From Rhodospirillales bacterium (lineage in GTDB: Bacteria > Pseudomonadota > Alphaproteobacteria > CACIAM-22H2), in the NCBI GenBank assembly GCA_016794005.1, contig JAEUKY010000034.1, positions 1-49,705 of the forward strand: DNA of 49,705 nucleotides. The letters run 5' to 3'. Shown here in pieces: positions 9,798 through 17,442 of the stretch (its first letter is position 1; each line of letters starts with the position of its first letter). The notes beneath the pieces are model-generated. The model did no database searches, had not been told where the DNA came from, and was given only the letters and a program-made list of their open reading frames with translations. The translations under genes and the position numbers were made by a program.

Positions 9798-9874
9798 CGC
9801 ATCCCTACGCCGGTACGAACCGGATCAGGTTCTCGGGTGTGATCTCAGCCGGCACATTGCCGGCACCCCGTGCG
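9798..9874 (-). promoter_or_regulatory. TPP riboswitch (thi box) controlling thiZXY
   Basis: On the minus strand the aptamer core is complete: CGGGGTGCC, then a GGC-hairpin arm ending in GGCTGAGA, then ACACCCGAGAACCTGATCC, GGTTCGTACCGGC and GTAGGGA. These are the invariant TPP-binding elements (CUGAGA, ACCUGAUC, GUAGGGA). Closing helix P1 can form between CGCA (9874-9871) and TGCG (9801-9798). The terminal AGGGA (9806-9802) doubles as the thiZ ribosome-binding site, with TTG 7 bases downstream. Ligand binding should hide it, a translational off-switch. No terminator hairpin follows. Confidence 0.97.
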
Positions 9875-9932
9875 AACGCATCCCGTATACCGCCACGTTG
9901 ACGGCGAAGGCAAGCGGCACTAACTCGATGGC

Positions 9933-11039
9933 ATGGCGGCGCAGGCGCGTTTCATCGGTTCGGAGATCTACCGGCGGTCGCGCTACGGCTCGAACCATCC
10001 GCTGGCGATCCCGCGGGTTTCGACCTGCATCGACCTGTGCCGGGCGCTGGGCTGGCTGCCGGACGACGTCTATGTCGACAGCCCCACCGCCACGCCGGAC
10101 GAACTGGCGCGCTTCCACGATCCCGACTACGTCGCGGCCTTGCAGGCCGCCGAAGCCGCACAGGCGATCGACGAGGACGCGTCCGCGCGCTTCAATATCG
10201 GGCGCGGCGGAAACCCCGTGTTCGGCGAGATCTTCCGCCGACCGGCCACGGCCTGCGGCGCTTCGCTCCATGCGGCCGACCTGCTGGCGACCGGAACCGC
10301 GCGCACGGTCTATTCGCCGGCCGGCGGAACGCATCACGGGCGGAAGGCCGCGGCGAGCGGCTTCTGCTATCTCAACGATCCCGTCCTCGCGATCCTGCGG
10401 CTGCTCGATCGCGGGGTCGCGCGCGTGGCCTATGTCGACGTCGACGCGCATCACTGCGACGGCGTGGAAGCCGCACTCGGCGGCGATCCGCGCGTGCTGA
10501 TCGCGTCGATCCACGAAGCGGGGCGCTGGCCGAACACTGGGCCGTTCGATCCGGATGCGCGGGAAACGCTGCTCAATCTTCCCGTGCCGCCGGGCCTCAA
10601 CGACGACGAGTTCGCGCTGCTGTTCGACGAAGCCGTCCTGCCGCGCGTCGCCGCGTTCGCGCCCGAAGCGCTCGTCGTGCAGGGCGGCGCGGACGCGCTG
10701 GCCGACGATCCGCTGTCGAACCTGTCGCTGTCGAACAACGCGCTGTGGCGGGCCGGGGCGGCACTTCGTGCGCTCGACCGGCCGATGCTGGTGACGGGCG
10801 GCGGCGGCTACAATCCGTGGAGCGTGGCGCGCGCGTGGAGCGGGATGTGGGCCACGCTTCGCGGTTTCGAGATTCCCGACCGGCTTCCGCCGCAGGCCGA
10901 GACGATCCTGCGGGCCTTGCACTGGCACCGGCGAAAGGATCAAATCAGGCCCGAAACATGGTTCACGACGCTTCGCGACGCGCCGGCAGGCGGGCCGATC
11001 CGGCCCGAGATCGCCGACATGGCGCGCCGGGCGCGATAG
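9933..11039 (+). CDS. Histone deacetylase-family amidohydrolase (AcuC/APAH-like)
   Basis: Zinc-dependent deacetylase-fold enzyme of 368 aa. All catalytic elements are visible: the His pair in GGTHHGRKAAASGFCYLND (H134, H135), zinc ligands D171 and H173 in DVDAHHCDG and D254 in QGGADALADDPLSN, and the transition-state tyrosine Y293 in GGGGY. Such bacterial enzymes remove acetyl groups from acetoin-linked proteins, acetylpolyamines or lysine residues; the substrate cannot be told here. An ATG five bases upstream (9928) is out of frame. A DUF192 gene follows after 13 bases and is probably cotranscribed. Confidence 0.92.
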   Translation: MAAQARFIGSEIYRRSRYGSNHPLAIPRVSTCIDLCRALGWLPDDVYVDSPTATPDELARFHDPDYVAALQAAEAAQAIDEDASARFNIGRGGNPVFGEIFRRPATACGASLHAADLLATGTARTVYSPAGGTHHGRKAAASGFCYLNDPVLAILRLLDRGVARVAYVDVDAHHCDGVEAALGGDPRVLIASIHEAGRWPNTGPFDPDARETLLNLPVPPGLNDDEFALLFDEAVLPRVAAFAPEALVVQGGADALADDPLSNLSLSNNALWRAGAALRALDRPMLVTGGGGYNPWSVARAWSGMWATLRGFEIPDRLPPQAETILRALHWHRRKDQIRPETWFTTLRDAPAGGPIRPEIADMARRAR

Positions 11040-11052
11040 GACGGGAACGGGG

Positions 11053-11514
11053 ATGACGACGAGACGCAACCTGATGGCGCTGACGCTGGCCCTGGCATTC
11101 GCGGGCAGCGCGCTGGCGCAGAACCCGAATGTCCGGTTTGAGAAATCGGACCTCACCATCGAGAGCGGCGGCAAGCGCCACCGCTTCACGGTCGAATTCG
11201 CCGACAACGACGAGCGGCGCACGCTCGGCCTCATGCACCGCCGCCAGATGGCGGCCGACGCCGGCATGCTGTTCGATTTCAAGCGCGACGCGCCCGTGGC
11301 GATGTGGATGCGCAACACGCTGATCCCGCTCGACATGCTGTTCGTCGACCGGACGGGCATCGTGCGGCACATCCACGAACGCGCGGTTCCGCTTTCCGAG
11401 GCGATCATCTCGTCGGAAGAGAACGTCCGTGCCGTGCTGGAACTGAACGGCGGGACCGCCTCGCGCCTCGGCCTGAAGAAGGGCGACCGGCTGGTCCACG
11501 CGATGTTCCGCTAG
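11053..11514 (+). CDS. DUF192 family exported protein
   Basis: Small protein of 153 aa with a signal peptide (LMALTLALAFAGSALA-Q, cleaved about residue 23) and a DUF192 domain. The family pattern is clear: ERRTLGLMHRRQMAADAGMLF, MWMRNTLIPLDMLFVD, and an ending in VLELNGGTASRLGLKKGD. The biochemical role of DUF192 is unknown. GGAACGGGG lies just ahead of the ATG. The stop is 1 base from the stop of the convergent O-methyltransferase gene. Confidence 0.93.
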   Translation: MTTRRNLMALTLALAFAGSALAQNPNVRFEKSDLTIESGGKRHRFTVEFADNDERRTLGLMHRRQMAADAGMLFDFKRDAPVAMWMRNTLIPLDMLFVDRTGIVRHIHERAVPLSEAIISSEENVRAVLELNGGTASRLGLKKGDRLVHAMFR

Positions 11515-11515
11515 T

Positions 11516-12178
11516 TCAGCGCTTGCGCGCGAGCGTCAGTCCGTCGCCGACGGGCAGCATCGAAATGTCGAAGCGCGCGTCGTCCTTCAGGTTCCGGTTG
11601 AGTTCGCGCAGCGCCACCGTGTCGACGCCGGTCGCTGCCGGATCGGCGACCTTGCCGCCCCACAGCACGTTGTCGATCAGCAGCAGCCCGTTGGGGCGCA
11701 GCAGCCGGAAGATGCGCTCGACATAGGCTGCATAGCCGGTCTTGTCGGCGTCGACGAAGGCGAGATCGACCTTGCCCTCGTATCCACCGGCGAGCAGCGC
11801 GTCGAGCGTCTCGACGGCGGGTGCGAGGCGAAGCTCGATACGATCGGCCACGCCTGCTTCCTTCCAGTAGCGCCGAGCGACCGCCGTCCATTCTTCGGAC
11901 ACGTCGCAGCAGATCGCGCGCCCGTCCGCCGGCAGCGCCTGGACGACGCTGAGCGCGCTGTAGCCGGTGAAGGTGCCGACCTCGACATAGAGCCGCGCGC
12001 CGATCAGCCGGGCGAGCAGCGCCATCAGCTGGCCCTGTTCGGGACTTATCTGCATGCCGCCCATCGGCAGCTTCGTCGTCTCCTCGCGCAGACGCACCTG
12101 CAGCGGCGTTTCGCGCAGCGACACGGACTGGAGATAGGCCCGCAATTCTGCGGACATGCCGAACATCGAACGGGACAT
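11516..12178 (-). CDS. SAM-dependent O-methyltransferase (caffeoyl-CoA OMT-like, class I)
   Basis: 220-aa methyltransferase of the Methyltransf_3 family, which methylates catechol-like hydroxyls with a divalent metal. The SAM-binding motif YVEVGTFTGYSAL is at about 64-76. DVSEEWTAVARRYWKEAGV matches the second motif, and the metal-site loop FVDADKTGYAAYVE and the IDNVLWGGKV strand are conserved. The ATG at 12178 is supported by AGGA eight to nine bases upstream; longer in-frame starts lack a ribosome site and run toward the tRNA gene. The substrate is unknown. Confidence 0.9.
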   Translation of the reverse strand: MSRSMFGMSAELRAYLQSVSLRETPLQVRLREETTKLPMGGMQISPEQGQLMALLARLIGARLYVEVGTFTGYSALSVVQALPADGRAICCDVSEEWTAVARRYWKEAGVADRIELRLAPAVETLDALLAGGYEGKVDLAFVDADKTGYAAYVERIFRLLRPNGLLLIDNVLWGGKVADPAATGVDTVALRELNRNLKDDARFDISMLPVGDGLTLARKR

Positions 12179-12263
12179 GGGGGAATTCCTCAAGGTTGCC
12201 GGACCGGGCCGGGTTCGTGTATCACATCGCGCGAAGGCATGCGCCGCCTTCAAGGATCCGGTC

Positions 12264-12337
12264 CGGAGCGTAGCTCAGCCTGGTAGAGCGCCAGCTTTGG
12301 GAGCTGGATGTCGAGAGTTCGAATCCCTCCGCTCCGA
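12264..12337 (+). tRNA. tRNA-Pro (anticodon TGG)
   Basis: Full cloverleaf: acceptor CGGAGCG/CGCTCCG with discriminator A, D-arm AGCTCAGCCTGGTAGAGC, anticodon stem CCAGC/GCTGG with loop TTTGGGA (anticodon TGG, 12298-12300) and T-arm with GTTCGAATC. The 3' CCA is not encoded (the genomic bases are CCG), unlike the other three tRNAs in the window. Confidence 0.97.
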
Positions 12338-12374
12338 CCGGAATTCCCCAGAAATCGCCGCTGGAGGCCATGAG

Positions 12375-13397
12375 ATGGAATATCGCCGCCTTGGAAATTC
12401 CGGACTTCGCGTTCCGGCCCTGAGCTTCGGCACCGGCACCTTCGGCGGCGGCACCGAGTTCTTCAAGGCCTGGGGATCGACCGATGCGGCGGGCGCTTCG
12501 CGCCTCGTCGACATCTGTCTCGATCACGGCGTATCGATGTTCGACAGCGCGTCGGGCTACTCGGCCGGCCTCGCCGAGACGATCCTCGGGCAGGCGATCA
12601 AGGGCAAGCGCGAGCGCGTGCTGATCTCGACCAAGGCGACGTTCCCGACAGGGCCGGGCCCCAACGACTACGGCTCGTCGCGCCAGTATCTGACCGAGGC
12701 GGTCGACAAGGCGCTGAAGCGGCTGGCGGTCGACCATATCGACCTGTTCCAGCTTCACGGGCAGGATTACAACACGCCGGTCGAGGAAACGCTCGCCACG
12801 CTCGACGGCTTCGTGAAGGCCGGCAAGATCCGCTACATCGGCTGCTCGAACTTCTCGGGCTGGCATCTGATGAAGTCGCTGACGGTCTCCGACCGCTACG
12901 GCTATCCGCGCCACGTCGCGCATCAGGCCTATTATTCGCTTCTCAACCGCGACTACGAGTGGGAGCTGATGCCGCTCGGCCAGGACCAGGGCGTGGGCGC
13001 GGTCGTGTGGAGCCCGCTCGGCTGGGGCAAGCTCACCGGCCGCATCCGGCGCGGCCAGCCGGCTCCGGCCGGTACGCGCGCCGCGCAGATCCCGGAAACC
13101 GGCCCGAAGTTCGATCCCGAGCGCCTCTACCGCATCGTCGACGCGCTCGACGCGGTCGCCAAGGAAACGGGAAAGACGATCCCGCAGGTGGCGCTCAACT
13201 GGCTGCTGCAGCAGAAGACCGTCTCGACGCTGATCATCGGCGCTCGCGACGAGAAGCAGCTCGTCGAGAATCTGGGGGCCGTCGGCTGGCAGATCACGCC
13301 GGCGCAGCGCGCGGCCCTCGACGCTTCCAGCGACGTGACCCCGGCCTATCCGGTCTGGCACCAGCGCGGCTTCCCGATGCTCAACGAGAAGCGCTGA
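12375..13397 (+). CDS. Aldo/keto reductase
   Basis: NADPH-dependent oxidoreductase of 340 aa with a (beta/alpha)8 fold. The catalytic tetrad is intact: D57 and Y62 (FDSASGYSAG), K87 (LISTKATF) and H128 (DLFQLHGQD). The cofactor region is SNFSGWHL and, near the C-terminus, TLIIGARDEKQLVENLGA. ATG 12375 is preceded by GGAGG with 7 bases between. It follows tRNA-Pro by 37 bases and is directly abutted by the beta-CASP gene (stop TGA then GTG). The substrate is unknown; it resembles the YajO/YdhF-like group. Confidence 0.94.
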   Translation: MEYRRLGNSGLRVPALSFGTGTFGGGTEFFKAWGSTDAAGASRLVDICLDHGVSMFDSASGYSAGLAETILGQAIKGKRERVLISTKATFPTGPGPNDYGSSRQYLTEAVDKALKRLAVDHIDLFQLHGQDYNTPVEETLATLDGFVKAGKIRYIGCSNFSGWHLMKSLTVSDRYGYPRHVAHQAYYSLLNRDYEWELMPLGQDQGVGAVVWSPLGWGKLTGRIRRGQPAPAGTRAAQIPETGPKFDPERLYRIVDALDAVAKETGKTIPQVALNWLLQQKTVSTLIIGARDEKQLVENLGAVGWQITPAQRAALDASSDVTPAYPVWHQRGFPMLNEKR

Positions 13398-14756
13398 GTG
13401 CGGCTGACGTTCCTCGGTGGGGCGGGGACGGTCACCGGCTCGAAATATCTCGTCGAGGCGGGCGGGCGTCGCGTCCTCGTCGATTGCGGGCTCTTCCAGG
13501 GTCTCAAGGAACTGCGTCTGCTGAACTGGGCGCGATTGCCCGTCGATCCGGCGTCGATCGACGCCGTCGTCCTGACGCACGCGCATCTGGACCATTCGGG
13601 CTATCTGCCGCTGCTGGTACGAAACGGCTTCCGCGGGCCGATCCATTGCACGCCGCCGACATCGGACCTGTGCGCGATCCTGCTCCCCGACAGCGGCTAC
13701 CTGCAGGAGAAGGAGGCCGAGTACGCGAACCGGCACGGCTTCTCGAAGCATCGGCCGGCCCTCCCGCTCTACACGGCGCAGGAGGCGATCGCGAGCCTCG
13801 ACCGGTTCGAACCGAAGCGCGTCGGACACGCGTTCGACGTGGTTGCCGGCGTGACCGCGCACCTGCGTCCGGCGGGGCACATCCTCGGTGCGGCGTCCGT
13901 CGAGCTATCGGCCGACGGCCGTACGATCGTGTTTTCCGGCGATCTCGGCCGGACGGGCAGCCCGACGATGCCCGATCCCGAGCCTGTCCATGCGGCGGAT
14001 TACGTCGTCGTGGAATCGACCTATGGCGACCGCACCCACGATGAGACCGATCCGGAGGACGTGCTTGCCGAGATCATCGTGCGGACCGCCGGGCGCGGCG
14101 GCAGCGTGCTGATGCCGATCTTCGCGGTCGGCCGCATCCAGACGATCCTGCACCATATCCGTCGCCTGAAGATCGCCGGCCGCATTCCCGACCTGCCGGT
14201 CTTCGTCGACAGTCCGATGGCGAGTGCCGCGAGCAAGGTCTTCGCCAACCATCTCGGCGCGCACCGGTTCGACGCGAAGCAGTGCGTCGAGCTTGCCGCC
14301 GCGGCACGCTACGTCGACAGCGTCGAAGAGTCGAAACGGCTGAGCGAAAGCCGCGTGCCCCGGATCATCCTGTCGGCGAGCGGCATGGCGACCGGCGGGC
14401 GCGTACTCCATCACCTGAAGGTTCTGGCGCCCGACCCGGCCAACACGATCCTGTTCGCCGGCTATCAGGCGGCGGGCACGCGCGGGGCGGCGATGGTGGC
14501 AGGGGCACGCAGCGTCAAGATCCACGGCGCGCAGGTGACCGTCGCTGCCGAAGTCGCCAATCTCGGCATGCTGTCCGCGCATGCCGATCGGGAAGAGATA
14601 CTTTCCTGGCTTTCGAAGTTCGAGCGGCCGCCTCGGCACTGCTTCGTTACGCATGGCGAACCGCCGGCGTCCGAAGCCTTGCGTGCCGATATCGAACGCC
14701 GCTTGGGTTGGAAATGCTCGGTGCCGCAGGCCGGCGCCGTCGCGGATCTGGGTTAG
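13398..14756 (+). CDS. Metallo-beta-lactamase/beta-CASP RNA nuclease-like protein (YSH1/CPSF family)
   Basis: 452-aa hydrolase of the RNA-specificity metallo-beta-lactamase family (CPSF73/YSH1-like bacterial proteins). The zinc motif THAHLDHSG is at 60-68 (H61, H63, D65, H66). Later metal ligands are GHILGAASV and VVVESTYGDRTH, and the beta-CASP part has SASGMATGGRVLHHL and LSAHADREE. Start is GTG at 13398, immediately after the aldo/keto reductase stop, so translation is probably coupled. Likely an endo- or exoribonuclease; RNA specificity is inferred from family only. Its stop shares bases with the convergent regulator's stop. Confidence 0.92.
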   Translation: MRLTFLGGAGTVTGSKYLVEAGGRRVLVDCGLFQGLKELRLLNWARLPVDPASIDAVVLTHAHLDHSGYLPLLVRNGFRGPIHCTPPTSDLCAILLPDSGYLQEKEAEYANRHGFSKHRPALPLYTAQEAIASLDRFEPKRVGHAFDVVAGVTAHLRPAGHILGAASVELSADGRTIVFSGDLGRTGSPTMPDPEPVHAADYVVVESTYGDRTHDETDPEDVLAEIIVRTAGRGGSVLMPIFAVGRIQTILHHIRRLKIAGRIPDLPVFVDSPMASAASKVFANHLGAHRFDAKQCVELAAAARYVDSVEESKRLSESRVPRIILSASGMATGGRVLHHLKVLAPDPANTILFAGYQAAGTRGAAMVAGARSVKIHGAQVTVAAEVANLGMLSAHADREEILSWLSKFERPPRHCFVTHGEPPASEALRADIERRLGWKCSVPQAGAVADLG

Positions 14757-15439
14757 GGCATCCGACCGACCAGACGGTCCTCGACGGTCTGGAGATGGCG
14801 GCGCATCGCATCGGCCGCCTTGACCGGTTCGCCGTGCGCGATGGCGTCGACGATCGTGTCGTGGTCCGTGAAGCTGTGGTGTGCTGTCGACGGGCGGTCG
14901 CCCTCCGGCCGCGGGCGCCCCCAGGTGACGGCGCGCCGCACGCCGTTCAGCGTGTCGAGCATCGCGAGAAGGACAGGATTGCGCGCGGCCTTGGCGATGC
15001 CGTGATGGAACCGCGCGTCGTATGCCTCGTACTCGCGCCAGTTTTTCGCCGAGCGGCACGCGCCGTTGAGCGCCTGAAGCTCCGCGATTTCGGCCGCGGA
15101 AATGTTCAGTGCCGCGAGATGCGCAAGCTCGGGTTCGAGCGCGATACGCGCGCGCATCATCTGGAGCGACGTGGTGCGCTCGGCCAGTTCGGCGATGTCC
15201 AGCATCTGGGGCGGCTTGGGTCCGACGAAGGTTCCCGTGCCGACGCGGCGCCAGAGCTGGCCTTCGCTTTCCAGAACGGCGAGGCCCTTGCGCAGTTCGG
15301 CGCGCGTGATGCCCAGCCTGTCGGCAAGGTCGCGTTCGTTGGGAAGGCGGCCGTTCTCCGGAAGCTGGACCGCGGCGAGGAACTCGCGCAGGACCACGAC
15401 GACGTCGCGACGCTCCTTGACCGATTGCGTTCCGTCCAT
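14753..15439 (-). CDS. FadR-subfamily GntR transcriptional regulator
   Basis: 228-aa regulator. The N-terminal winged helix-turn-helix (about 10-75) has LPNERDLADRLGITRAELRK and the wing VGTGTFVGP. The C-terminal FCD ligand domain has RIALEPELAHLAA, the metal/ligand-type ARFHHGIAKAARNPVL and a final SFTDHDTIVDAIAHGE with HL. FadR-type regulators usually bind a small carboxylate or sugar acid and repress a neighbouring catabolic or transport gene. Here the divergent neighbour (15749) is gutted, so this may be an orphan. I prefer ATG 15439 (AGAGGTCGGG upstream) to the earlier in-frame ATG at 15466. Confidence 0.9.
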   Translation of the reverse strand: MDGTQSVKERRDVVVVLREFLAAVQLPENGRLPNERDLADRLGITRAELRKGLAVLESEGQLWRRVGTGTFVGPKPPQMLDIAELAERTTSLQMMRARIALEPELAHLAALNISAAEIAELQALNGACRSAKNWREYEAYDARFHHGIAKAARNPVLLAMLDTLNGVRRAVTWGRPRPEGDRPSTAHHSFTDHDTIVDAIAHGEPVKAADAMRRHLQTVEDRLVGRMP

Positions 15440-15748
15440 GACCCGACCTCTGGATTGGTCTCGCATTGTGGGGCTGCGATAGCACGCTTGGCCAATGCCA
15501 TCAACCATTCAAGAATTGGTTTTATTAGAATTGGGAAGGAGACGAAACAGTTCAGGGGATAAATCATATTTTTAACAGCTAGATGGATTTTCACTTTGAC
15601 TGTCGATGCCGCGTGATCTGCGGTGTTCAAAATACAAATTGGTTGAAACCAAATCGACCGTGTCCGCCACGACCGTCCCGGCGAAAGCCAAAAGAGCCCG
15701 GTGCGGCCATCGCCCCGAGGACAAAAGCCGCCGAGGGAGAGAAATCAA
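15440..15748. promoter_or_regulatory. AT-rich intergenic region with repeated ATTGGT operator-like half-sites
   Basis: This 309-base gap holds no credible gene and is much more AT-rich than its surroundings between about 15500 and 15655. ATTGGT occurs at 15454, 15515 and 15638, with a variant ATTGGG at 15530. Two copies of AGAATTGG are directly repeated (15512-15519 and 15527-15534). At 15639-15652 there is a perfect inverted repeat TTGGTT-GA-AACCAA, close to the TTGGT-nnn-ACCAA form of FadR-subfamily operators though one base longer in the centre. These are candidate sites for the adjacent regulator. Confidence 0.5.
15476..15504 (-). promoter_or_regulatory. Possible promoter of the FadR-type regulator
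   Basis: Minus-strand TTGATG (15504-15499) and TATCGC (15481-15476) are spaced by 17 bases. The match at -10 is only moderate. ATTGGT half-sites lie on both sides (15454 and 15515), as expected if the regulator controls itself. Confidence 0.35.
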
Positions 15749-15918
15749 ATGAAGACCTCGTTCGGATTTCTGAGACGTTCCGTCTGTGCCGCGTTCCTCG
15801 CCGCTCCTGCCGCGCTCGCGGCGGGTGCGGCGGACGCGCGAAAAGTCCGTGTCGCGTTCGGCGACGTGATGAGGGCTTCTGCGAGGGCGCGGGGTCGGTC
15901 AAGGCGAAGGTCGCCTGA
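15749..15918 (+). pseudogene. Gutted substrate-binding-protein gene (start and end only)
   Basis: A strong ribosome site (GAGGGAGAG) precedes ATG 15749. The reading frame gives a good signal peptide (MKTSFGFLRRSVCAAFLAAP, cleavage near ADA) and then RKVRVAFGDV, the usual first strand of an ABC-type solute-binding protein. After that the frame turns into Arg-rich nonsense. A different frame over 15872-15918 reads EGFCEGAGSVKAKVA and stops at TGA 15916-15918, 24 bases before a good terminator. The simplest reading is an internal out-of-frame deletion leaving both ends of a gene formerly controlled by the divergent FadR-type regulator. This is an inference; a short secreted peptide is the alternative. 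Confidence 0.55.
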
Positions 15919-15942
15919 ACCTGCCGGTCCGTCGTGCGAGGG

Positions 15943-15966
15943 GGGCCGGAGAAACCCGGCCCTTTT
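15943..15966 (+). terminator. Rho-independent terminator after the gutted gene
   Basis: Stem GGGCCGG (15943-15949), loop AGAAAC, stem CCGGCCC (15956-15962), then TTTT. It sits 24 bases after the relic's stop codon. Confidence 0.75.
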
Positions 15967-16050
15967 CGCGTTTCTGCGGGGTTTCGCATGCAGTTGCCTG
16001 CCGCGCAAACGGTGGTAAAGTCCGCCCAACCCCACAGGAATCCGCGCGCC

Positions 16051-16350
16051 ATGACCAAGCCCGCCCGCATCTTCAAGCCGACAAAGACCGCCATGCAGTC
16101 GGGCCGCGCCAAGAGCAAGGCGTGGGTGCTGGAGTTCGAGCCGGCGGCAGCGAAGCGCCCGGACGCGCTGATGGGCTGGGCGGGTTCCGCGGATACGCAA
16201 GGCCAGGTCCAGCTCCGCTTCGCCAGCCAGGACGAGGCGATCGCCTATGCCGACCGCCACGGGATCGTCTACGAGGTCGGTGCCGCGAACGCGATGCGGG
16301 TCAGACCGAAGGCCTACGCCGACAATTTCAAATTCGACCGGATCCGCTGA
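16051..16350 (+). CDS. Complex I accessory protein, NDUFS4-like (ETC complex I subunit)
   Basis: 99-aa protein homologous to the mitochondrial NDUFS4/18-kDa accessory subunit of NADH:ubiquinone oxidoreductase, a hallmark of alphaproteobacteria. Family-typical stretches are ARIFKPTKTAMQSGRAKSKAW, ALMGWAGSADTQGQVQL and RFASQDEAIAYADRHGIVYEV. It is soluble and expected to bind the peripheral arm. AGGAA lies 10 bases before ATG 16051; longer in-frame starts run into the upstream terminator. It stands alone, away from a nuo operon, as is usual. Confidence 0.93.
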   Translation: MTKPARIFKPTKTAMQSGRAKSKAWVLEFEPAAAKRPDALMGWAGSADTQGQVQLRFASQDEAIAYADRHGIVYEVGAANAMRVRPKAYADNFKFDRIR

Positions 16351-16366
16351 ACGCCGCGCGCCGGAC

Positions 16367-16443
16367 GGGCCCATAGCTCAGCTGGATAGAGCAACAGCCT
16401 TCTAAGCTGTAGGTCGCTGGTTCGAATCCAGCTGGGCTCGCCA
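16367..16443 (+). tRNA. tRNA-Arg (anticodon TCT)
   Basis: Acceptor GGGCCCA/TGGGCTC (one G-T pair), discriminator G, encoded CCA (16441-16443), D-arm AGCTCAGCTGGATAGAGC, anticodon stem ACAGC/GCTGT with loop CTTCTAA (anticodon 16401-16403), T-arm GCTGGTTCGAATCCAGC. Confidence 0.97.
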
Positions 16444-16462
16444 TCGCGCCCGCGACGGGCGG

Positions 16463-16792
16463 TTACTTCGGAAAGAGGTCGTCGAGGCTGGTTTCTTCCA
16501 TCGACGACGTCATCGATGCGGCCAGGCGCTCGAACGGGCTCTGCACGATCTCCTGGGCCTTGACGATCGCTTCGCGGCGGATCGTCTCGCGCACCGTGAG
16601 GGGCAGCGACTTGAAGTGCGTCTCGCACTGGCGCTGCAGGCGGCGGCGCTCGGCGTCTTCGGCCGACATGAGGTCGAAATAGCAGGCAGGGGCATCGGGG
16701 ACGGCGCTGCGGACGGCTGCGACGAAAACGCCGAGGGCCTTTTCGGGGCCCACGGCATCGAGGCTCTTCAGCGTATCGCCGAGTTCGTTCAT
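16463..16792 (-). CDS. Hypothetical cytoplasmic protein
   Basis: 109-aa protein that I do not recognise. It has no signal peptide or membrane segment and is rich in charged helix-forming residues. Notable parts are ALGVFVAAVRSAVPDAPACYF, AEDAERRRLQRQCETHF and an acidic end (SLDDLFPK). It lies 19 bases beyond tRNA-Arg on the opposite strand. GC-rich third codon positions support it as coding. No operon partner is obvious. Confidence 0.65.
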   Translation of the reverse strand: MNELGDTLKSLDAVGPEKALGVFVAAVRSAVPDAPACYFDLMSAEDAERRRLQRQCETHFKSLPLTVRETIRREAIVKAQEIVQSPFERLAASMTSSMEETSLDDLFPK

Positions 16793-16919
16793 CGTCTTGT
16801 GCGCCGCGTCAATCTCGTCCGGTGCAGAACCTAGACGATTTCAGCCGCTTCTGTCTCGCGTCGAAAGCGCGTCGGCGCGCGAACGCGGTATGACGCGCGG
16901 GCGTTCCGGCCAAGCGGAA

Positions 16920-17351
16920 TCAGGCGACGAAATTGACGGGATCGCGCGTGGCGCCGGTGCGCCCGCCGGGCGGCGGCGGGGCGGGGGGCGTGCCGAAGAC
17001 CCGCGCCACACGGCGGTTCTCGTCGCCCGACAGCACGATGTCGACGAACACGCGGGTGGAGTTCACGTAAAGGCCGACATTCTGCGAGAAGGGAGGCGAG
17101 GGCAGCTGCGCACGCGGCTTGTTGTTGGAATCCGTCGCCGGTTCGCCGGCAGCCGTGCTCTTCGAGGCTTCGAGAAGGGCCTGCTTGGCCTGATTGGCGA
17201 TCGCGGACGATGCCGCACCGCCGCCGATCGACGCACCCGCGTTCGTACCGCCGCGCGCGGCGACCGGCGCCGGGGCAGGCTGCGAAACGGGAACCGGCCG
17301 GGCATAACCCGGCAGGGTCGTCGTTGCGGTGATTGGCGGCAAAGCCACCAT
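16920..17351 (-). CDS. Hypothetical protein with Pro/Ala-rich N-terminal half
   Basis: 143-aa protein that I do not recognise. The first 55 residues are low-complexity (LPPITATTTLPGYARPVPVS, then Pro/Ala/Gly). A short folded C-terminus reads PFSQNVGLYVNSTRVFVDIV then LSGDENRRVARVFGTP. This is faintly reminiscent of FlaG-type flagellar proteins in having a V-x-V strand plus a small final motif, but I would not name it on that. ATG 17351 has AAGGA eight bases upstream. An earlier GTG at 17408 would coincide with the predicted transcription start, so it is unlikely. Confidence 0.65.
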   Translation of the reverse strand: MVALPPITATTTLPGYARPVPVSQPAPAPVAARGGTNAGASIGGGAASSAIANQAKQALLEASKSTAAGEPATDSNNKPRAQLPSPPFSQNVGLYVNSTRVFVDIVLSGDENRRVARVFGTPPAPPPPGGRTGATRDPVNFVA

Positions 17352-17413
17352 TGCGACAGTCCTTCTGACAGCCATTGCATGGACGGTCTTCGACCGATCC
17401 GTAGTCACTTCAT

Positions 17414-17442
17414 AATATAGTCGTCAGGTTCGGGCATCGCAA
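17414..17442 (-). promoter_or_regulatory. Sigma70-like promoter of the hypothetical gene at 16920-17351
   Basis: Minus strand TTGCGA (17442-17437), 17-base spacer, TATATT (17419-17414). Transcription should begin near 17408, giving a leader of about 55 bases to ATG 17351. Just upstream (about 17455-17505) is an A/T-rich tract of the UP-element kind. Confidence 0.6.

Noticed and set aside
15701-16018. A 105-codon secreted protein starting with the MKTSFGFL signal peptide
   Set aside because: After about 40 residues the composition is Arg-rich nonsense and the frame reads through a rho-independent terminator.
17408-17408. GTG start for the hypothetical protein at 16920-17351
   Set aside because: It coincides with the predicted transcription start, while ATG 17351 has AAGGA at proper distance.
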